Origin: Streptomyces cinnamoneus
GTDB lineage: Bacteria > Actinomycetota > Actinomycetes > Streptomycetales > Streptomycetaceae
Direction: 5' to 3'
DNA: 64,000 nt
NCBI RefSeq assembly: GCF_014650495.1
Contig: NZ_BMVB01000009.1
Location: 124,001 to 188,000, forward strand
The position numbers and the translations under genes are program-made. Shown here one piece after another: positions 35,262-44,816 of the stretch (position 1 is the stretch's first letter; every line of letters begins with the position of its first letter). Below the pieces are notes generated by a model, which was given only the letters and a program-made list of their open reading frames with translations, was not told the DNA's origin and made no database searches.

Positions 35262-36401
35262 TCAGCCCGCCCCCGCCGGCGAAGCCCGGTACGTCCCGGT
35301 GGACGGGGCGCAGTAGGCGGTGGCCACCTGCAGGAGGTGGGCCGTCTCCTCGTCGAGGTCGGTGGCGTCCGGGCCGGCGAGGTTGACCGTCTGGGACTGC
35401 GGGGCGTGGCCGTTGCGCCGGGCGTCCAGCGCTGCGGCGAGCCAGCAGGCGGTGACGTGCGCGTCGGTCAAGTGCGCGGGGACGGACTGTGCGGCGACGT
35501 GGCGGCGCACGGCTTCCAGGGTTGCGGGGGTGACGTAGTTGCGCAGCACGATCATCGCGTCCCTGATCTCGATGACCCGCCGGTACAGCCGCAGTTGCAG
35601 CGGCATCGCGAGGGCGGACAGGCGGTTGCCCGGCTTGAGGACGACGTCGGGGTTGGCCGAGGTGAGGTCGCGCCACAGCGGGGCCAGGCCGCGGTAGGTC
35701 CGCCGGTGGTCACGGTGGGCACGGAGCTGCAGGGCGACGGGCAGGGCGGCGCCGACCGCCATGAACCAGGCTTCCGCGCCGGTGACGGGGGAGAACAGCG
35801 GGCCGAGGTCCGGTGACCGGGTCTGCAGGTAGACCAGCTTGAGCACCCAGAGCAGGGAGGCCAGCAGGGTGCCCGTGCCGAACAGCAGCAGGCCCAGGCG
35901 GAGCAGCCGGGGGGTGTCCTGGCGGCCGTAGAGCCAGCACACGATGCCGCAGGTGGTGTCCGCGAGCAGGTGGAAGAGGAAGAAGACCCACCAGTAGGCG
36001 TCCGGGACGCCCGGTGTCGCCGGGTCCGGGGCGATCTGGTTGCGGGCGTGCGGGGGCGCGGCCAGGTCCAGCAGCACCAGGGCGGCCATGACGGCCGCGG
36101 CGGTGCCGAACACCGGGGTGGTGTGGCGGCGCCGGTCGGCGGCGCCGAGGATGAACCAGAGCACAGCGGCCGCGTCCACGATGCTGAACAGGTGCTTGCT
36201 CAGGTCGATCCAGTGCTCGTCCGGCACCACGTTCGCCAGGGCGGCCGTGACGGGCTCCAGGTGCATCGACATCGCCAGCGCGATCATGACGATGGCCAGC
36301 CACAGCGGGCGCTGGAAGCGGTTGCGCAGGCCGTGCGGGGCGCGGGCGAGCGCGACCGCCCACAGTGCCGCGATGCCCGAGGTCTCTAACCATGCGAACA
36401 T
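35262..36401 (-). CDS. Seven-helix membrane protein with MAB_1171c/DUF6545-type tail, copy B
   Basis: 379 aa, seven hydrophobic segments (first MFAWLETSGIAALWAVALA, last AWFMAVGAALPVALQL) and a tail with [38 protein letters not shown] and EETAHLLQVATAY, parallel to copies A and C. The fifth codon is TTA (complement 36387-36389), so translation should depend on the bldA tRNA in a Streptomyces. The first 16 bp overlap the end of the peptidase gene, and the TTA codon shares bases with its TAG stop. It is the third gene of the HTH-peptidase-7TM set. Confidence 0.8.
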   Translation of the reverse strand: MFAWLETSGIAALWAVALARAPHGLRNRFQRPLWLAIVMIALAMSMHLEPVTAALANVVPDEHWIDLSKHLFSIVDAAAVLWFILGAADRRRHTTPVFGTAAAVMAALVLLDLAAPPHARNQIAPDPATPGVPDAYWWVFFLFHLLADTTCGIVCWLYGRQDTPRLLRLGLLLFGTGTLLASLLWVLKLVYLQTRSPDLGPLFSPVTGAEAWFMAVGAALPVALQLRAHRDHRRTYRGLAPLWRDLTSANPDVVLKPGNRLSALAMPLQLRLYRRVIEIRDAMIVLRNYVTPATLEAVRRHVAAQSVPAHLTDAHVTACWLAAALDARRNGHAPQSQTVNLAGPDATDLDEETAHLLQVATAYCAPSTGTYRASPAGAG

Positions 36402-36919
36402 GACGCCCCCGTGCCGCGCTGGCCGCGCAGGCCCATGGCGGACTCCAGCCCGGCCAGCATCCCCGAGAGCCGCGACGGGGCCGGCAGGCGGCCCGCGGCC
36501 TCCAGGATCAAGGTGGCGATCATCTCCGCCTCCTGTTCCTGCTCGTCCGAGTAGCGCAGGCGGGGCAGCGCCTGCCGGATGGACTGCGGGTCCGCGATGT
36601 CGATGTGCCGGTAGAGCCGCAAGTCGTCGATGCCCGAGCGGTGGTCGCACACCATGTGGCCGATCTCGTGCATGATGATGTGCTCTTGGTGCAGGGGGCT
36701 GGTCTGCGCGTCGTAGAAGACGTAGTCGGCGCGCTCGGTCGCCAGCCACATGCCCGAGGGAGTGCCGGGGGCGGTGGGTGTGGGCAGGGGCAGCAAGTGG
36801 AGCGGACGGGAGCGTTCCGCTGCGAGCCGGGTGCAGAGTTCCTGGGCGGAGAAAGGTTCCGGCAGAGGGATTTCGCCGATCACCTTCTCGCACTGCCGAC
36901 GCAGCCGCCTCCAGTGCAT
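36386..36919 (-). CDS. ImmA/IrrE-type metallopeptidase, copy B
   Basis: 177 aa from ATG 36919. HEIGH (His84, Glu85, His88) in HIIMHEIGHMVCDH, with QEQEAEMIATLILE as third-ligand helix and SGMWLATERADYVFYD upstream. ATG 36919 follows GGAGAG and gives a start like copy C. An alternative ATG at 37015 overlaps the HTH stop (ATGA) and would add 32 residues with no homology. It lies directly behind the EspR-like gene, the classic regulator-peptidase pairing, and overlaps the 7TM gene. Confidence 0.87.
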   Translation of the reverse strand: MHWRRLRRQCEKVIGEIPLPEPFSAQELCTRLAAERSRPLHLLPLPTPTAPGTPSGMWLATERADYVFYDAQTSPLHQEHIIMHEIGHMVCDHRSGIDDLRLYRHIDIADPQSIRQALPRLRYSDEQEQEAEMIATLILEAAGRLPAPSRLSGMLAGLESAMGLRGQRGTGASCSHG

Positions 36920-37011
36920 GTCGGTCCGCTCTCCGTGACTCGTCGGGACAGGAGGGCACATGACCTCGTACCCACGTCGCATCATGCCACCACCGATCGT
37001 GCCACCGGGGT

Positions 37012-37491
37012 TCATGCGGGGGACGAGGACGGAGGCTGCCTCGCACCCCGCTCCAGATCGCGGAGCTGCCGGATCATGTCCGCCGCCATCCGCTTGCCCT
37101 CCGGCGACAGGGCCGCGAGGTTGCCCCGGAGGAAGAGGGCGCTCACCCCCGCCTCGGCCATCGACCGGTCCAGCTCCCGGCTGGCCAGGAGCTCCTCGTT
37201 GATCATCTTCCGGGCGACGTCGTCATCGGTGAAGTACGAGACGGGGACCTCGAAGTACTTCGCCAGGGCGCAGAGATGGCGCAAGGTGGGGTTGGTCCGC
37301 TCGCCGCGGTGCAGCTGCCACAGGTACGGACCGGAGAACGTCTCTCCCGACTGGGCGGCGATGGCCGCCGCGAGCGCCTTGTAGGAGGGCTTGCCGTCCT
37401 CGCTCAGCTCGGCGCGCAAGGTGAGCAGGTGGTCGAGTTTCTCGGCCACCGTCAGTGGGCGCCGGACATCGTCGTCCTTCTCGCCGTTCAT
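37012..37491 (-). CDS. EspR-like HTH (XRE-type) regulator
   Basis: 159 aa from ATG 37491. The HTH (about 15-75) contains PSYKALAAAIAAQSGETFSG and YLWQLHRGERTNPTLRHLCA, then FEVPVSYFTDDD, the same arrangement as mycobacterial EspR, in which a C-terminal helix set mediates dimers. It probably represses or organises its own operon and is the most likely target of the peptidase downstream. Longer in-frame starts reach 37623, but the homology begins after 37491. A 10-bp inverted repeat lies about 110 bp upstream. Confidence 0.82.
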   Translation of the reverse strand: MNGEKDDDVRRPLTVAEKLDHLLTLRAELSEDGKPSYKALAAAIAAQSGETFSGPYLWQLHRGERTNPTLRHLCALAKYFEVPVSYFTDDDVARKMINEELLASRELDRSMAEAGVSALFLRGNLAALSPEGKRMAADMIRQLRDLERGARQPPSSSPA

Positions 37492-37598
37492 GGGCTGCTG
37501 CCCCCCTTTTACGTGGCACCAGTGAATGCGCCCGCTCGACCGCCGACAGGCTGTGGGGCCACCCACACTTTGCCAGATATCGGGCGCAACTGAAACTG

Positions 37599-37640
37599 GT
37601 TCGATGTGCACTTGCCGGTTCATCCTGGCTCACATCGAAC
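37599..37640 (-). promoter_or_regulatory. Inverted repeat, possible operator of the HTH-peptidase-7TM set
   Basis: GTTCGATGTG at 37599-37608 and its exact complement CACATCGAAC at 37631-37640, centre-to-centre 32 bp (about three turns). It lies between the EspR-like gene and the flavin reductase gene, both on the minus strand. Confidence 0.45.
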
Positions 37641-37665
37641 GGGGTGCGCCGCCCGGCGCGGTACC

Positions 37666-37695
37666 GGATGCTCCGGCTCCTGGGCCGGAGCATCC
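37666..37695 (-). terminator. Hairpin downstream of the flavin reductase gene
   Basis: 12-bp perfect stem GGATGCTCCGGC with GCCGGAGCATCC and a 6-nt loop, 13 bp beyond the stop codon on the minus strand. The T run lies on the gene side, so it is not a textbook terminator. Confidence 0.6.
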
Positions 37696-37707
37696 AAAAG
37701 CGCCGCC

Positions 37708-38295
37708 TCAGGAGCCGTACGGGCTCTTCGCCTTGGCGTCCTTCAGCGCCCGTGCCCACCAGGTGACCTGGTCGAGGAGGGTCTTGGCGGCCGCGTTCGG
37801 GCCCGTCGGGTCCTTGGGCAGTCCGTCGGGGCCGAACTGCTCCCAGGCCGTGTGGAAGCTGACGGTGTCGCGGGTCGTCACCGCGTGCAGCTCGGCGAAG
37901 ACCACGCGCAGGTGCTCCACCGCCCGCAGGCCGCCGGAGAGGCCGCCGTAGGACACGAACGCCACCGGCTTGGCGTGGAACTGCTGGTTGTGCCAGTCGA
38001 TCGCGGTCTTCAGGACGGCCGGGTAGCTGTGGTTGTACTCCGGCGTGATCACCACGAAGGCGTCGGCGGCCTCCAGGCGGGGTGTCAGGTCCTTGAGGAC
38101 CGAGAGCACCTCGGGCGACGGGTTCATGGTCGGGGCCGCGGATCCCAGCTCCACCTCGGCCAGGTCGATCAGGTCGACCTCCAGGTCCTGCCGCTCCTCG
38201 GTCCGGCCCACGAACCAGTCGGCCACCGTGGGGCCGAAGCGCCCCTCACGGTTGCTGCCGAGTATGACGGCCAGGCGCAGGGTGCTGTCGGACAT
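37708..38295 (-). CDS. NADPH-dependent FMN reductase
   Basis: 195-aa flavodoxin-like oxidoreductase (ArsH/ChrR/azoreductase group). FMN phosphate loop ILGSNREGRFG near the N-terminus, PEYNHSYPAVLKTAIDW in the middle and SYGGLSGGLRAVEHLR as the second flavin contact. It transfers electrons from NAD(P)H to FMN or quinone-type acceptors. ATG 38295 follows AAGGAGA. It lies 142 bp from the end of the drug-exporter gene on the same strand, so it may be induced with it. Confidence 0.88.
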   Translation of the reverse strand: MSDSTLRLAVILGSNREGRFGPTVADWFVGRTEERQDLEVDLIDLAEVELGSAAPTMNPSPEVLSVLKDLTPRLEAADAFVVITPEYNHSYPAVLKTAIDWHNQQFHAKPVAFVSYGGLSGGLRAVEHLRVVFAELHAVTTRDTVSFHTAWEQFGPDGLPKDPTGPNAAAKTLLDQVTWWARALKDAKAKSPYGS

Positions 38296-38379
38296 GTCGT
38301 TCTCCTTGCTCATCCGAGGTCATCCGAGGTCATCGAAAGGAAAAAAGAAAGGGGGCGGGGGTGCTGTGGGAGTGGGTCC

Positions 38380-38410
38380 GGTGCGGCCCCGTGGGGGCCG
38401 GGGCCGCACC
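38380..38410 (-). terminator. Hairpin downstream of the DHA2 exporter gene
   Basis: 11-bp stem GGTGCGGCCCC with GGGGCCGCACC, loop of 9, about 27 bp after the exporter stop on the minus strand. A T-rich run (complement of 38338-38351) follows about 30 nt later. Confidence 0.55.
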
Positions 38411-38436
38411 GCTTCGCCCCTGGGGGAGGGGGCGGT

Positions 38437-40121
<1,685 letters not shown>

Positions 40122-40168
40122 AAGAGACTGGGCCCTTGGACCTAGGGCGAGCGAAGGAGAGCGAAGCG

Positions 40169-40771
40169 ATGAACGGGGCACCGCAGGCGCGCAGGGGTGG
40201 CAACACCCGGCAGCGGATCCAGGACGTGGCGCTGGGCTTCTTCCTGGAGCGCGGCTACGAGAAGACCTCGCTCCGCGAGGTGGCCGACGAACTGGGCATC
40301 TCCAAGCCGGCGGTCTACTACCACTTCAAGACCAAGGAGGACATCCTCGTCGGCCTCCTCGGCGACGTCGGCCGCGAGCTCGACGCCCTCATCGCCTGGG
40401 GCCGCGAGCAGCCCCGGACCCTGGAGTCCAAGCGCGAGCTCCTCGCCCGCTACAGCGTGATCTTCGACAACGCCGCGCCCCTGTTCCGCATCATGCAGCA
40501 GAACATCGCGACGCTCAGCGAACTGACCGTGGGCCAGGAATTCACCGACCGCACCACGGCCCTGGCCGCCCTGCTCAAGGACGCGGACGCGCCCATGGCC
40601 GCCCAGGTGCGCTGCGTGAGCGCACTGCTGACCCTGCACTTCGGTACGTTCGCGCTCGAATACATCGACGGCGCCGCCGAGGACAAGCGCCTGGCGCTCC
40701 TCGACAGCGCCACCGAACTGCTGACCTCCGCCTACGCCGTGCAGGAGACCGCGGACGGCCCGGCCGCCTGA
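40169..40771 (+). CDS. TetR-family repressor of the DHA2 exporter
   Basis: 200 aa. N-terminal HTH (about 12-60) with RQRIQDVALGFFLERGYEKT and LREVADELGISKPAVYYHFK; the rest is a helical ligand-binding domain. ATG 40169 follows AAGGAGA. Divergent from the exporter, with two matching palindromes in between, so it very likely autoregulates and represses the exporter until it binds drug or metabolite. Confidence 0.93.
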   Translation: MNGAPQARRGGNTRQRIQDVALGFFLERGYEKTSLREVADELGISKPAVYYHFKTKEDILVGLLGDVGRELDALIAWGREQPRTLESKRELLARYSVIFDNAAPLFRIMQQNIATLSELTVGQEFTDRTTALAALLKDADAPMAAQVRCVSALLTLHFGTFALEYIDGAAEDKRLALLDSATELLTSAYAVQETADGPAA

Positions 40772-40780
40772 GCGGCCACC

Positions 40781-40820
40781 CGGCACCGGGCGGCCGCGTG
40801 AAGCCGGCCGCCCGGTGCCG
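40781..40820 (+). terminator. Terminator after the TetR gene
   Basis: 16-bp perfect stem (CGGCACCGGGCGGCCG with CGGCCGCCCGGTGCCG) and an 8-nt loop, 9 bp after the stop. Confidence 0.8.
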
Positions 40821-40825
40821 CGCGC

Positions 40826-40946
40826 CTACGCCGCGGCCCGCCGCACGGCGCCGAGCAGCTCCGCCTGGCGCAACGGCGTCAGGCGGTCGTACGCCGGCCC
40901 CTCGCCCGTCCGTACGGACGAGACGAACGCGGCCACCGTGTTGGCC
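40826..40946 (-). pseudogene. Possible C-terminal remnant of a larger gene
   Basis: On the minus strand this reads NTVAAFVSSVRTGEGPAYDR then LTPLRQAELLGAVRRAAA before a TGA at 40826. The helix-rich ending looks like the C-terminus of a real protein (oxidoreductases of the Gfo/Idh/MocA type end in a similar way), but there is no start and a 50-bp hairpin lies directly upstream. Treat as a weak suggestion. Confidence 0.25.
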
Positions 40947-40993
40947 ACGGCGCCTGTGGTACCGGAGTCATCCGGTACCACAGGCGCCGTGGC
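40944..40993 (-). terminator. 23-bp perfect hairpin after the amidohydrolase gene
   Basis: Perfect 23-bp stem with a GTCA loop; the core arms are GGCGCCTGTGGTACCGGA and TCCGGTACCACAGGCGCC. It starts 10 bp beyond the amidohydrolase stop on the minus strand. Unusually long and mismatch-free for a terminator. Confidence 0.75.
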
Positions 40994-41003
40994 GGCGGCG
41001 GGC

Positions 41004-42197
41004 TCAGCCGGTGGTGGCCGTCCCGTGCGGGACGGGACGGCCCGCGCGGAGGACCGCACGGACCCGGCCTATGGCCCTGATGTCGTGGACGGGGTTGCCG
41101 GCCACGGCCAGCAGGTCGGCGTCGTAGCCCGGTGCGATGCGGCCCTTGCGGTGCCCCAGGCCGCAGGCTTCCGCGGCGAGCGAGGTGGCCGACACGAGCG
41201 TCTCGGTGTTCGTGGCGACCTGTGAGGCGAAGTAGACGAGGTCGCTGGGGAGCACGTCGTGCGGCTTGTGCGGGTTGATGCCCGCATCGGTGCAGCAGAC
41301 GACGCGCACGCCGTTGCGGTGCATGTACGCCTGGTTCTCCCAGTACGGCTCGATGGTCGCCAGCACTTCGGCGGGCATGCCCTCGCGCGGCCTGACGACC
41401 GTGCAGCCGACGAACGTGCCGGCGGCCGCCATGGCCTCCACCGTCTTCTCGTCGCGCCGCACCCCGGACGGCGTCATGAACGTGCAGTGCTCGATGCCGT
41501 CCACCCCGGCGGCGACGGCGTCGGCTATGCCCGCCGCCGCGTGCGCGTGCGCCGTGACGGGCAGGCCCCGTTCGTGCGCGGCGCGCGTCACGGCCTGCAG
41601 CTCCGCAGGGCTGTACTGCGCGCCGCCGGGGTTCGAGCCGCGCGTGGACATGCCTCCGGTCGCCATGATCTTCACGAGGTCGACGCCGCGCTCCGCCCGC
41701 GCGGCGACGGCGGCCACCGCCTGCTTGCTGTCGTCGGCCTCGCCGCCGAGGTACCAGCAGTGCCCCTCGCTGCGGGTGATGGGCGGACCGGCGGCGACGA
41801 TCTGCGGGCCCGGGGCACCGGCGGCGTACTCGTCGCGCAACCGCAGGGACAGGTAACCCCGGTCGCCGAGGTCGCGAACGGTCGTGATGCCGGCCCGCAA
41901 CGCGCGCGTGGCGTGCTCGCGCATCCGGGCCAGCACGACTTCGTCCTCGTCGTGCACCATCTGGTGCTCGGTGGGGCCGCCCGGGTCGAAGACGAGATGG
42001 CTGTGCGCGTCGATCAGCCCCGGGAGCAGCGTGACGTCGCCCAGGTCCGTGAGCGCCACCCCTTCCGGGGGAAGGGCGCCGGTGAGGTCGACGCCGGTGA
42101 TGCGGCCGTCGTCGACCAGGACCATGACCGGGCCGGTGTGCAGGGTGCTTCCGTCGAACAGGCGCGCGGCTCGGACGGCCGAACGGGGATCGTCCAC
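41004..42197 (-). CDS. Amidohydrolase (imidazolonepropionase/prolidase-like)
   Basis: 397-aa TIM-barrel metal hydrolase. Metal ligands: HxH in LPGLIDAHSHLVF, lysine in LVKIMATGGM, histidines in VTAHAHAAAG and GIEHCTFM, and aspartate in VCCTDAGINPH. The set fits the binuclear Xaa-Pro dipeptidase/aryl-dialkyl cluster of amidohydrolases. GTG 42197 follows GGAG; longer frames lack a ribosome binding site. The gene is monocistronic and divergent from the third peptidase/7TM cassette. Substrate not identifiable. Confidence 0.88.
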   Translation of the reverse strand: MDDPRSAVRAARLFDGSTLHTGPVMVLVDDGRITGVDLTGALPPEGVALTDLGDVTLLPGLIDAHSHLVFDPGGPTEHQMVHDEDEVVLARMREHATRALRAGITTVRDLGDRGYLSLRLRDEYAAGAPGPQIVAAGPPITRSEGHCWYLGGEADDSKQAVAAVAARAERGVDLVKIMATGGMSTRGSNPGGAQYSPAELQAVTRAAHERGLPVTAHAHAAAGIADAVAAGVDGIEHCTFMTPSGVRRDEKTVEAMAAAGTFVGCTVVRPREGMPAEVLATIEPYWENQAYMHRNGVRVVCCTDAGINPHKPHDVLPSDLVYFASQVATNTETLVSATSLAAEACGLGHRKGRIAPGYDADLLAVAGNPVHDIRAIGRVRAVLRAGRPVPHGTATTG

Positions 42198-42472
42198 GGA
42201 CGTCGCTCCAAAGGGGTCGGGGGTGGCTCGGGGGCGTTGACGCCGCCGGGGACCTGCCGGAACCACCGACGGCTATCAGATCATTCCCCAAGTGTCCACC
42301 GGGATGTACAGTTGAACAGCTGATCGGACAGGCGGGGGGACTTGGGGGAGTCACCGGGTGGGACACGAACGCGTCGGGGGATGATTTTTGGCGTCAGCCA
42401 GGACGTTTCGTGCAACCCCATCGGAGAGAGATGAGTCGGCGATGCCCGCCCACCCAAGGAAGAGGTAAGCCC

Positions 42473-42970
42473 ATGACTGGTAAGCATGTGCGGGCCGTCG
42501 CCGAAGAGCTCGTCACACAACTCCCCGAACTTCCCCGCCCGTGGGACATCGAAGCGCTGTGCCGCGCGTTGTCCCAGCAGCGGGGCCGCCCCCTGACCCT
42601 GCATCCGATGGACCTTCCGGCCATGCCCTTCGGGCTGTGGTTCGACGACGGGTCCGGGGACCGCATCATCTACCGTTCCTCCGCCACCGGTTACTACCGC
42701 GACCACATCGTCCTGCACGAGATCTGCCACATGCTGGCCGGGCACGGAAAGTCGCCCGAAGAGCTGCTCGACGAGTCGCAGGCGGAGCGCGCGGCCGGTG
42801 ACGGACAGGCCGGGCAGACGGCGGGCGGCAAGGCGTGCAGCAACGCCGAGGAGGAGCTCGCCGAGACGTTCTCCACCATGGTCCTGAAGCGGGCGGGCCA
42901 GCTGCGGCCGACGGGCGTCAGCGCGGTGGAGCGGCGGGCGGAACAACTGCTCGGAGCCGGCTTTGCATAA
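42473..42970 (+). CDS. ImmA/IrrE-type metallopeptidase, copy C
   Basis: 165 aa. HEICH (His82, Glu83, His86) in HIVLHEICHMLAGH, with AEEELAETFSTMVLK as the later acidic helix and FGLWFDDGSGDRIIYRSS corresponding to the GMWLA block of copies A and B. A Gly/Gln-rich insert (about 105-125) separates them. ATG 42473 follows AAGGAAGAGG. No HTH gene is adjacent. The 7TM gene starts inside its last codons (8-bp overlap). Confidence 0.85.
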   Translation: MTGKHVRAVAEELVTQLPELPRPWDIEALCRALSQQRGRPLTLHPMDLPAMPFGLWFDDGSGDRIIYRSSATGYYRDHIVLHEICHMLAGHGKSPEELLDESQAERAAGDGQAGQTAGGKACSNAEEELAETFSTMVLKRAGQLRPTGVSAVERRAEQLLGAGFA

Positions 42971-44246
42971 TGTGCCGGACTGGGTGGAGACCCTGCGCGG
43001 GCTCATACTCTTCATCGTCTGGGCCGTTCTGGTCCTCCGCATATCCGCGCTCTGGCGCGCCCCCCAACGCCCGGTCTGGATCGTGCTCCTGGTGCTGGCC
43101 ACCGGCTCGCTGATGATCCAGGCCCCGGTGGGCAAGTGGCTCGACAGCACCACCGGCGTGGCCAAGGCCGGCGAACTGGCCGTCGCCCTGGTGGCGCTCA
43201 CCGACTTCGCCGCCGTCTGGTGGTTCGCCGTGGCACTGCACCGCGCCGGCCACGCCACCCCCGCGTGGCTGCGCCGCGCACCGGCCGTCAGCGCGGCCAC
43301 CATGGCGGCGCTCGCCGTGGCCTTCTTCGTCGTCACCCCGGCGCCCGACCGCTTCGGGGCGCAGGCCCACGGCTGGTGGGCCGGGTACGCCGTCGCCTGG
43401 ATCACCTTCGGCCTGGTCACGGCGGTGGGCGCGGGCGCCCTGTTCTGGCGGCACGGCATCACCATGCGCAGCCCCGTCCTGCGGCTGAGCATGCTGGCGC
43501 TCGCCGTCGGCACCACTGCCGAGCTGCCCTACCTGGTGATCCGCGCCATCCGGTGGTTCACCGAGGCGCCCGCGACGCTCGCCCTGGTCGGCTTCTGGTG
43601 CTCGTTCACCCGCTTCGTCCTCGTCGCCCTCGGATGTTCGCTCGCGGCGCTCGAACCGCTGCGGCGGGCGGCCCTGTACTGGTACCGCCGGCAGCGCCTG
43701 TACGGCCTGTGGATGCTGCTCCGGCAGGCCACACCCGAACTCGTCGTCCTCACCCCGCGCTCGCGCACCTCGGACCTGCTGACCTTCAGCAACCCCTGGG
43801 AGCAGCTCCACCAGCGCGTCATCGACATCCGCGACAGCATCACGTTCCTGCACGACGGCTGGGCCTCGCCGCAGCTGCTGCAGGAGGCGGCGCGACACGC
43901 GGGCGGCGGGCGGGACGAAGGGGCCGGCGGGCGGGACGAAGGGGCCGGCGGGCGGGACGAAGGGGCCGGCGGGCGGCACGGAGGGGCCGGCGGCCGGGAC
44001 GAGGGGGAGCGGCTCGTCGCCGTGGCGTGCTGGATCGAAACCACGCGGCGCGACGCACTGGCCGGCGCGACCAAGCTGCACCACGAGCTCGACAAGGACC
44101 TCCTGCCGGACGTGCAGGCCAGCGAGTCCACCGTGCACCGCGAGATCCGGCACCTGCTGCGGCTCCACCGGGCGCTGCGGACACGCGCCGTGCAGTCCTT
44201 CGCCGACACCGCGGAGCACCGGCCGCCGGCGCCCGCCGCCTCGTGA
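42963..44246 (+). CDS. Seven-helix membrane protein with MAB_1171c/DUF6545-type tail, copy C
   Basis: 427 aa from TTG 42963, which sits 6 nt after GGAG; GTG 42972 is an alternative. Seven hydrophobic segments (first LRGLILFIVWAVLVLRI, last FTRFVLVALGCSLAAL) and a tail with GLWMLLRQATPELVVLT, QLHQRVIDIRDSITFLH and REIRHLLRLHRAL, aligned with copies A and B. Between the tail blocks is a copy-specific insert of five GGRDEGA heptads. The cassette has no third gene; a cell-division gene follows 138 bp on. Confidence 0.78.
   Translation: MHNVPDWVETLRGLILFIVWAVLVLRISALWRAPQRPVWIVLLVLATGSLMIQAPVGKWLDSTTGVAKAGELAVALVALTDFAAVWWFAVALHRAGHATPAWLRRAPAVSAATMAALAVAFFVVTPAPDRFGAQAHGWWAGYAVAWITFGLVTAVGAGALFWRHGITMRSPVLRLSMLALAVGTTAELPYLVIRAIRWFTEAPATLALVGFWCSFTRFVLVALGCSLAALEPLRRAALYWYRRQRLYGLWMLLRQATPELVVLTPRSRTSDLLTFSNPWEQLHQRVIDIRDSITFLHDGWASPQLLQEAARHAGGGRDEGAGGRDEGAGGRDEGAGGRHGGAGGRDEGERLVAVACWIETTRRDALAGATKLHHELDKDLLPDVQASESTVHREIRHLLRLHRALRTRAVQSFADTAEHRPPAPAAS
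43905..44009 (+). repeat. Five 21-bp in-frame repeats in 7TM copy C
   Basis: Unit GGCGGGCGGGACGAAGGGGC plus C, encoding GGRDEGA-like heptads, lying between conserved tail blocks. Same period as the CvnA repeat but unrelated sequence. Confidence 0.9.
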
Positions 44247-44332
44247 GCGGCGCGCCGGTACAGCCACCCTCCGGGTGATGTCATTGGGTCGGACGGGCGC
44301 GTGTCATTGGGCCTAACGGGGGTGTTTATCCC

Positions 44333-44338
44333 TAGAAT
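44333..44338 (+). promoter_or_regulatory. Candidate -10 upstream of the SepF-like gene
   Basis: TAGAAT 46 bp before the GTG at 44385. TGTCATTGGG occurs twice upstream (44279 and 44302, 23 bp apart), possibly a regulator site. No clear -35. Confidence 0.35.
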
Positions 44339-44384
44339 CGCGGGATGTACATAGCCAGCACGTTCCCCGGAAGGGTGTGATCCG

Positions 44385-44792
44385 GTGAACAGGTCCGAGG
44401 CCACCGACGAGCAGTGGCAGGGACTGGCCGAGGTCGTCCCGCTGCGCGGACACCAGACATGGCCGTCATGGCCCGACCACCGGGCCCTGCCCGAGGAGGA
44501 GCCCGAGGAGAACACGCGGCGGCTCGTCGTGCTGCGCGTGCAGGTCTTCGCGGACGCGCGCGAGGTCGCCGAGTATCTGATCGCCCGGATTCCGGTGCTG
44601 CTGGATCTCACCAACGCCGACTCCGACGTCGCCAAGCGGATCCTGGACTTCTCCAGTGGTGTCGTCTTCGGGCTGGGCAGCGGTATGCACCGGGTCGACA
44701 CGAATGTCTTTCTGCTCGCGCCCGAAGGGACGGAGGTGGCCTCGTCGTACCCCGATCGTAGGAAGAATGATCAGCTGAAACGGTTTGGCTGA
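44385..44792 (+). CDS. SepF-like cell division protein (SflB-like)
   Basis: 135 aa. The SepF domain (about 45-130) has RLVVLRVQVFADAREVAEYL, IPVLLDLTNADSDVAKRILD and the FSSGVVFGLGSGMHRV turn with FLLAPEGTEV. Classical SepF anchors FtsZ through an N-terminal amphipathic helix; here the N-terminus is acidic with no such helix, as in the Streptomyces paralogues SflA/SflB, which restrain branching. Position near argF fits SflB from memory. GTG 44385 follows GGAAGGG. Confidence 0.85.
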   Translation: MNRSEATDEQWQGLAEVVPLRGHQTWPSWPDHRALPEEEPEENTRRLVVLRVQVFADAREVAEYLIARIPVLLDLTNADSDVAKRILDFSSGVVFGLGSGMHRVDTNVFLLAPEGTEVASSYPDRRKNDQLKRFG

Positions 44793-44804
44793 GGGGTCGG
44801 CACA

Positions 44805-44810
44805 TACGGT
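44805..44810 (+). promoter_or_regulatory. Candidate -10 for a leaderless ATPase-MazG transcript
   Basis: TACGGT lies 6 nt before the ATG at 44817. It could give a leaderless message independent of the SepF-like gene. Confidence 0.3.
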
Positions 44811-44816
44811 CCGGGC

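Noticed and set aside
35262..37046. A 594-codon fusion reading through peptidase B into 7TM copy B
   Set aside because: The upstream part is the peptidase region read in the wrong frame; the HExxH peptidase has its own frame, start and stop.
43905..44009. CRISPR array (regular repeats in 7TM copy C, CvnA, and 12757-12882)
   Set aside because: Units are adjacent without unique spacers and mostly lie in frame inside genes; no cas genes.
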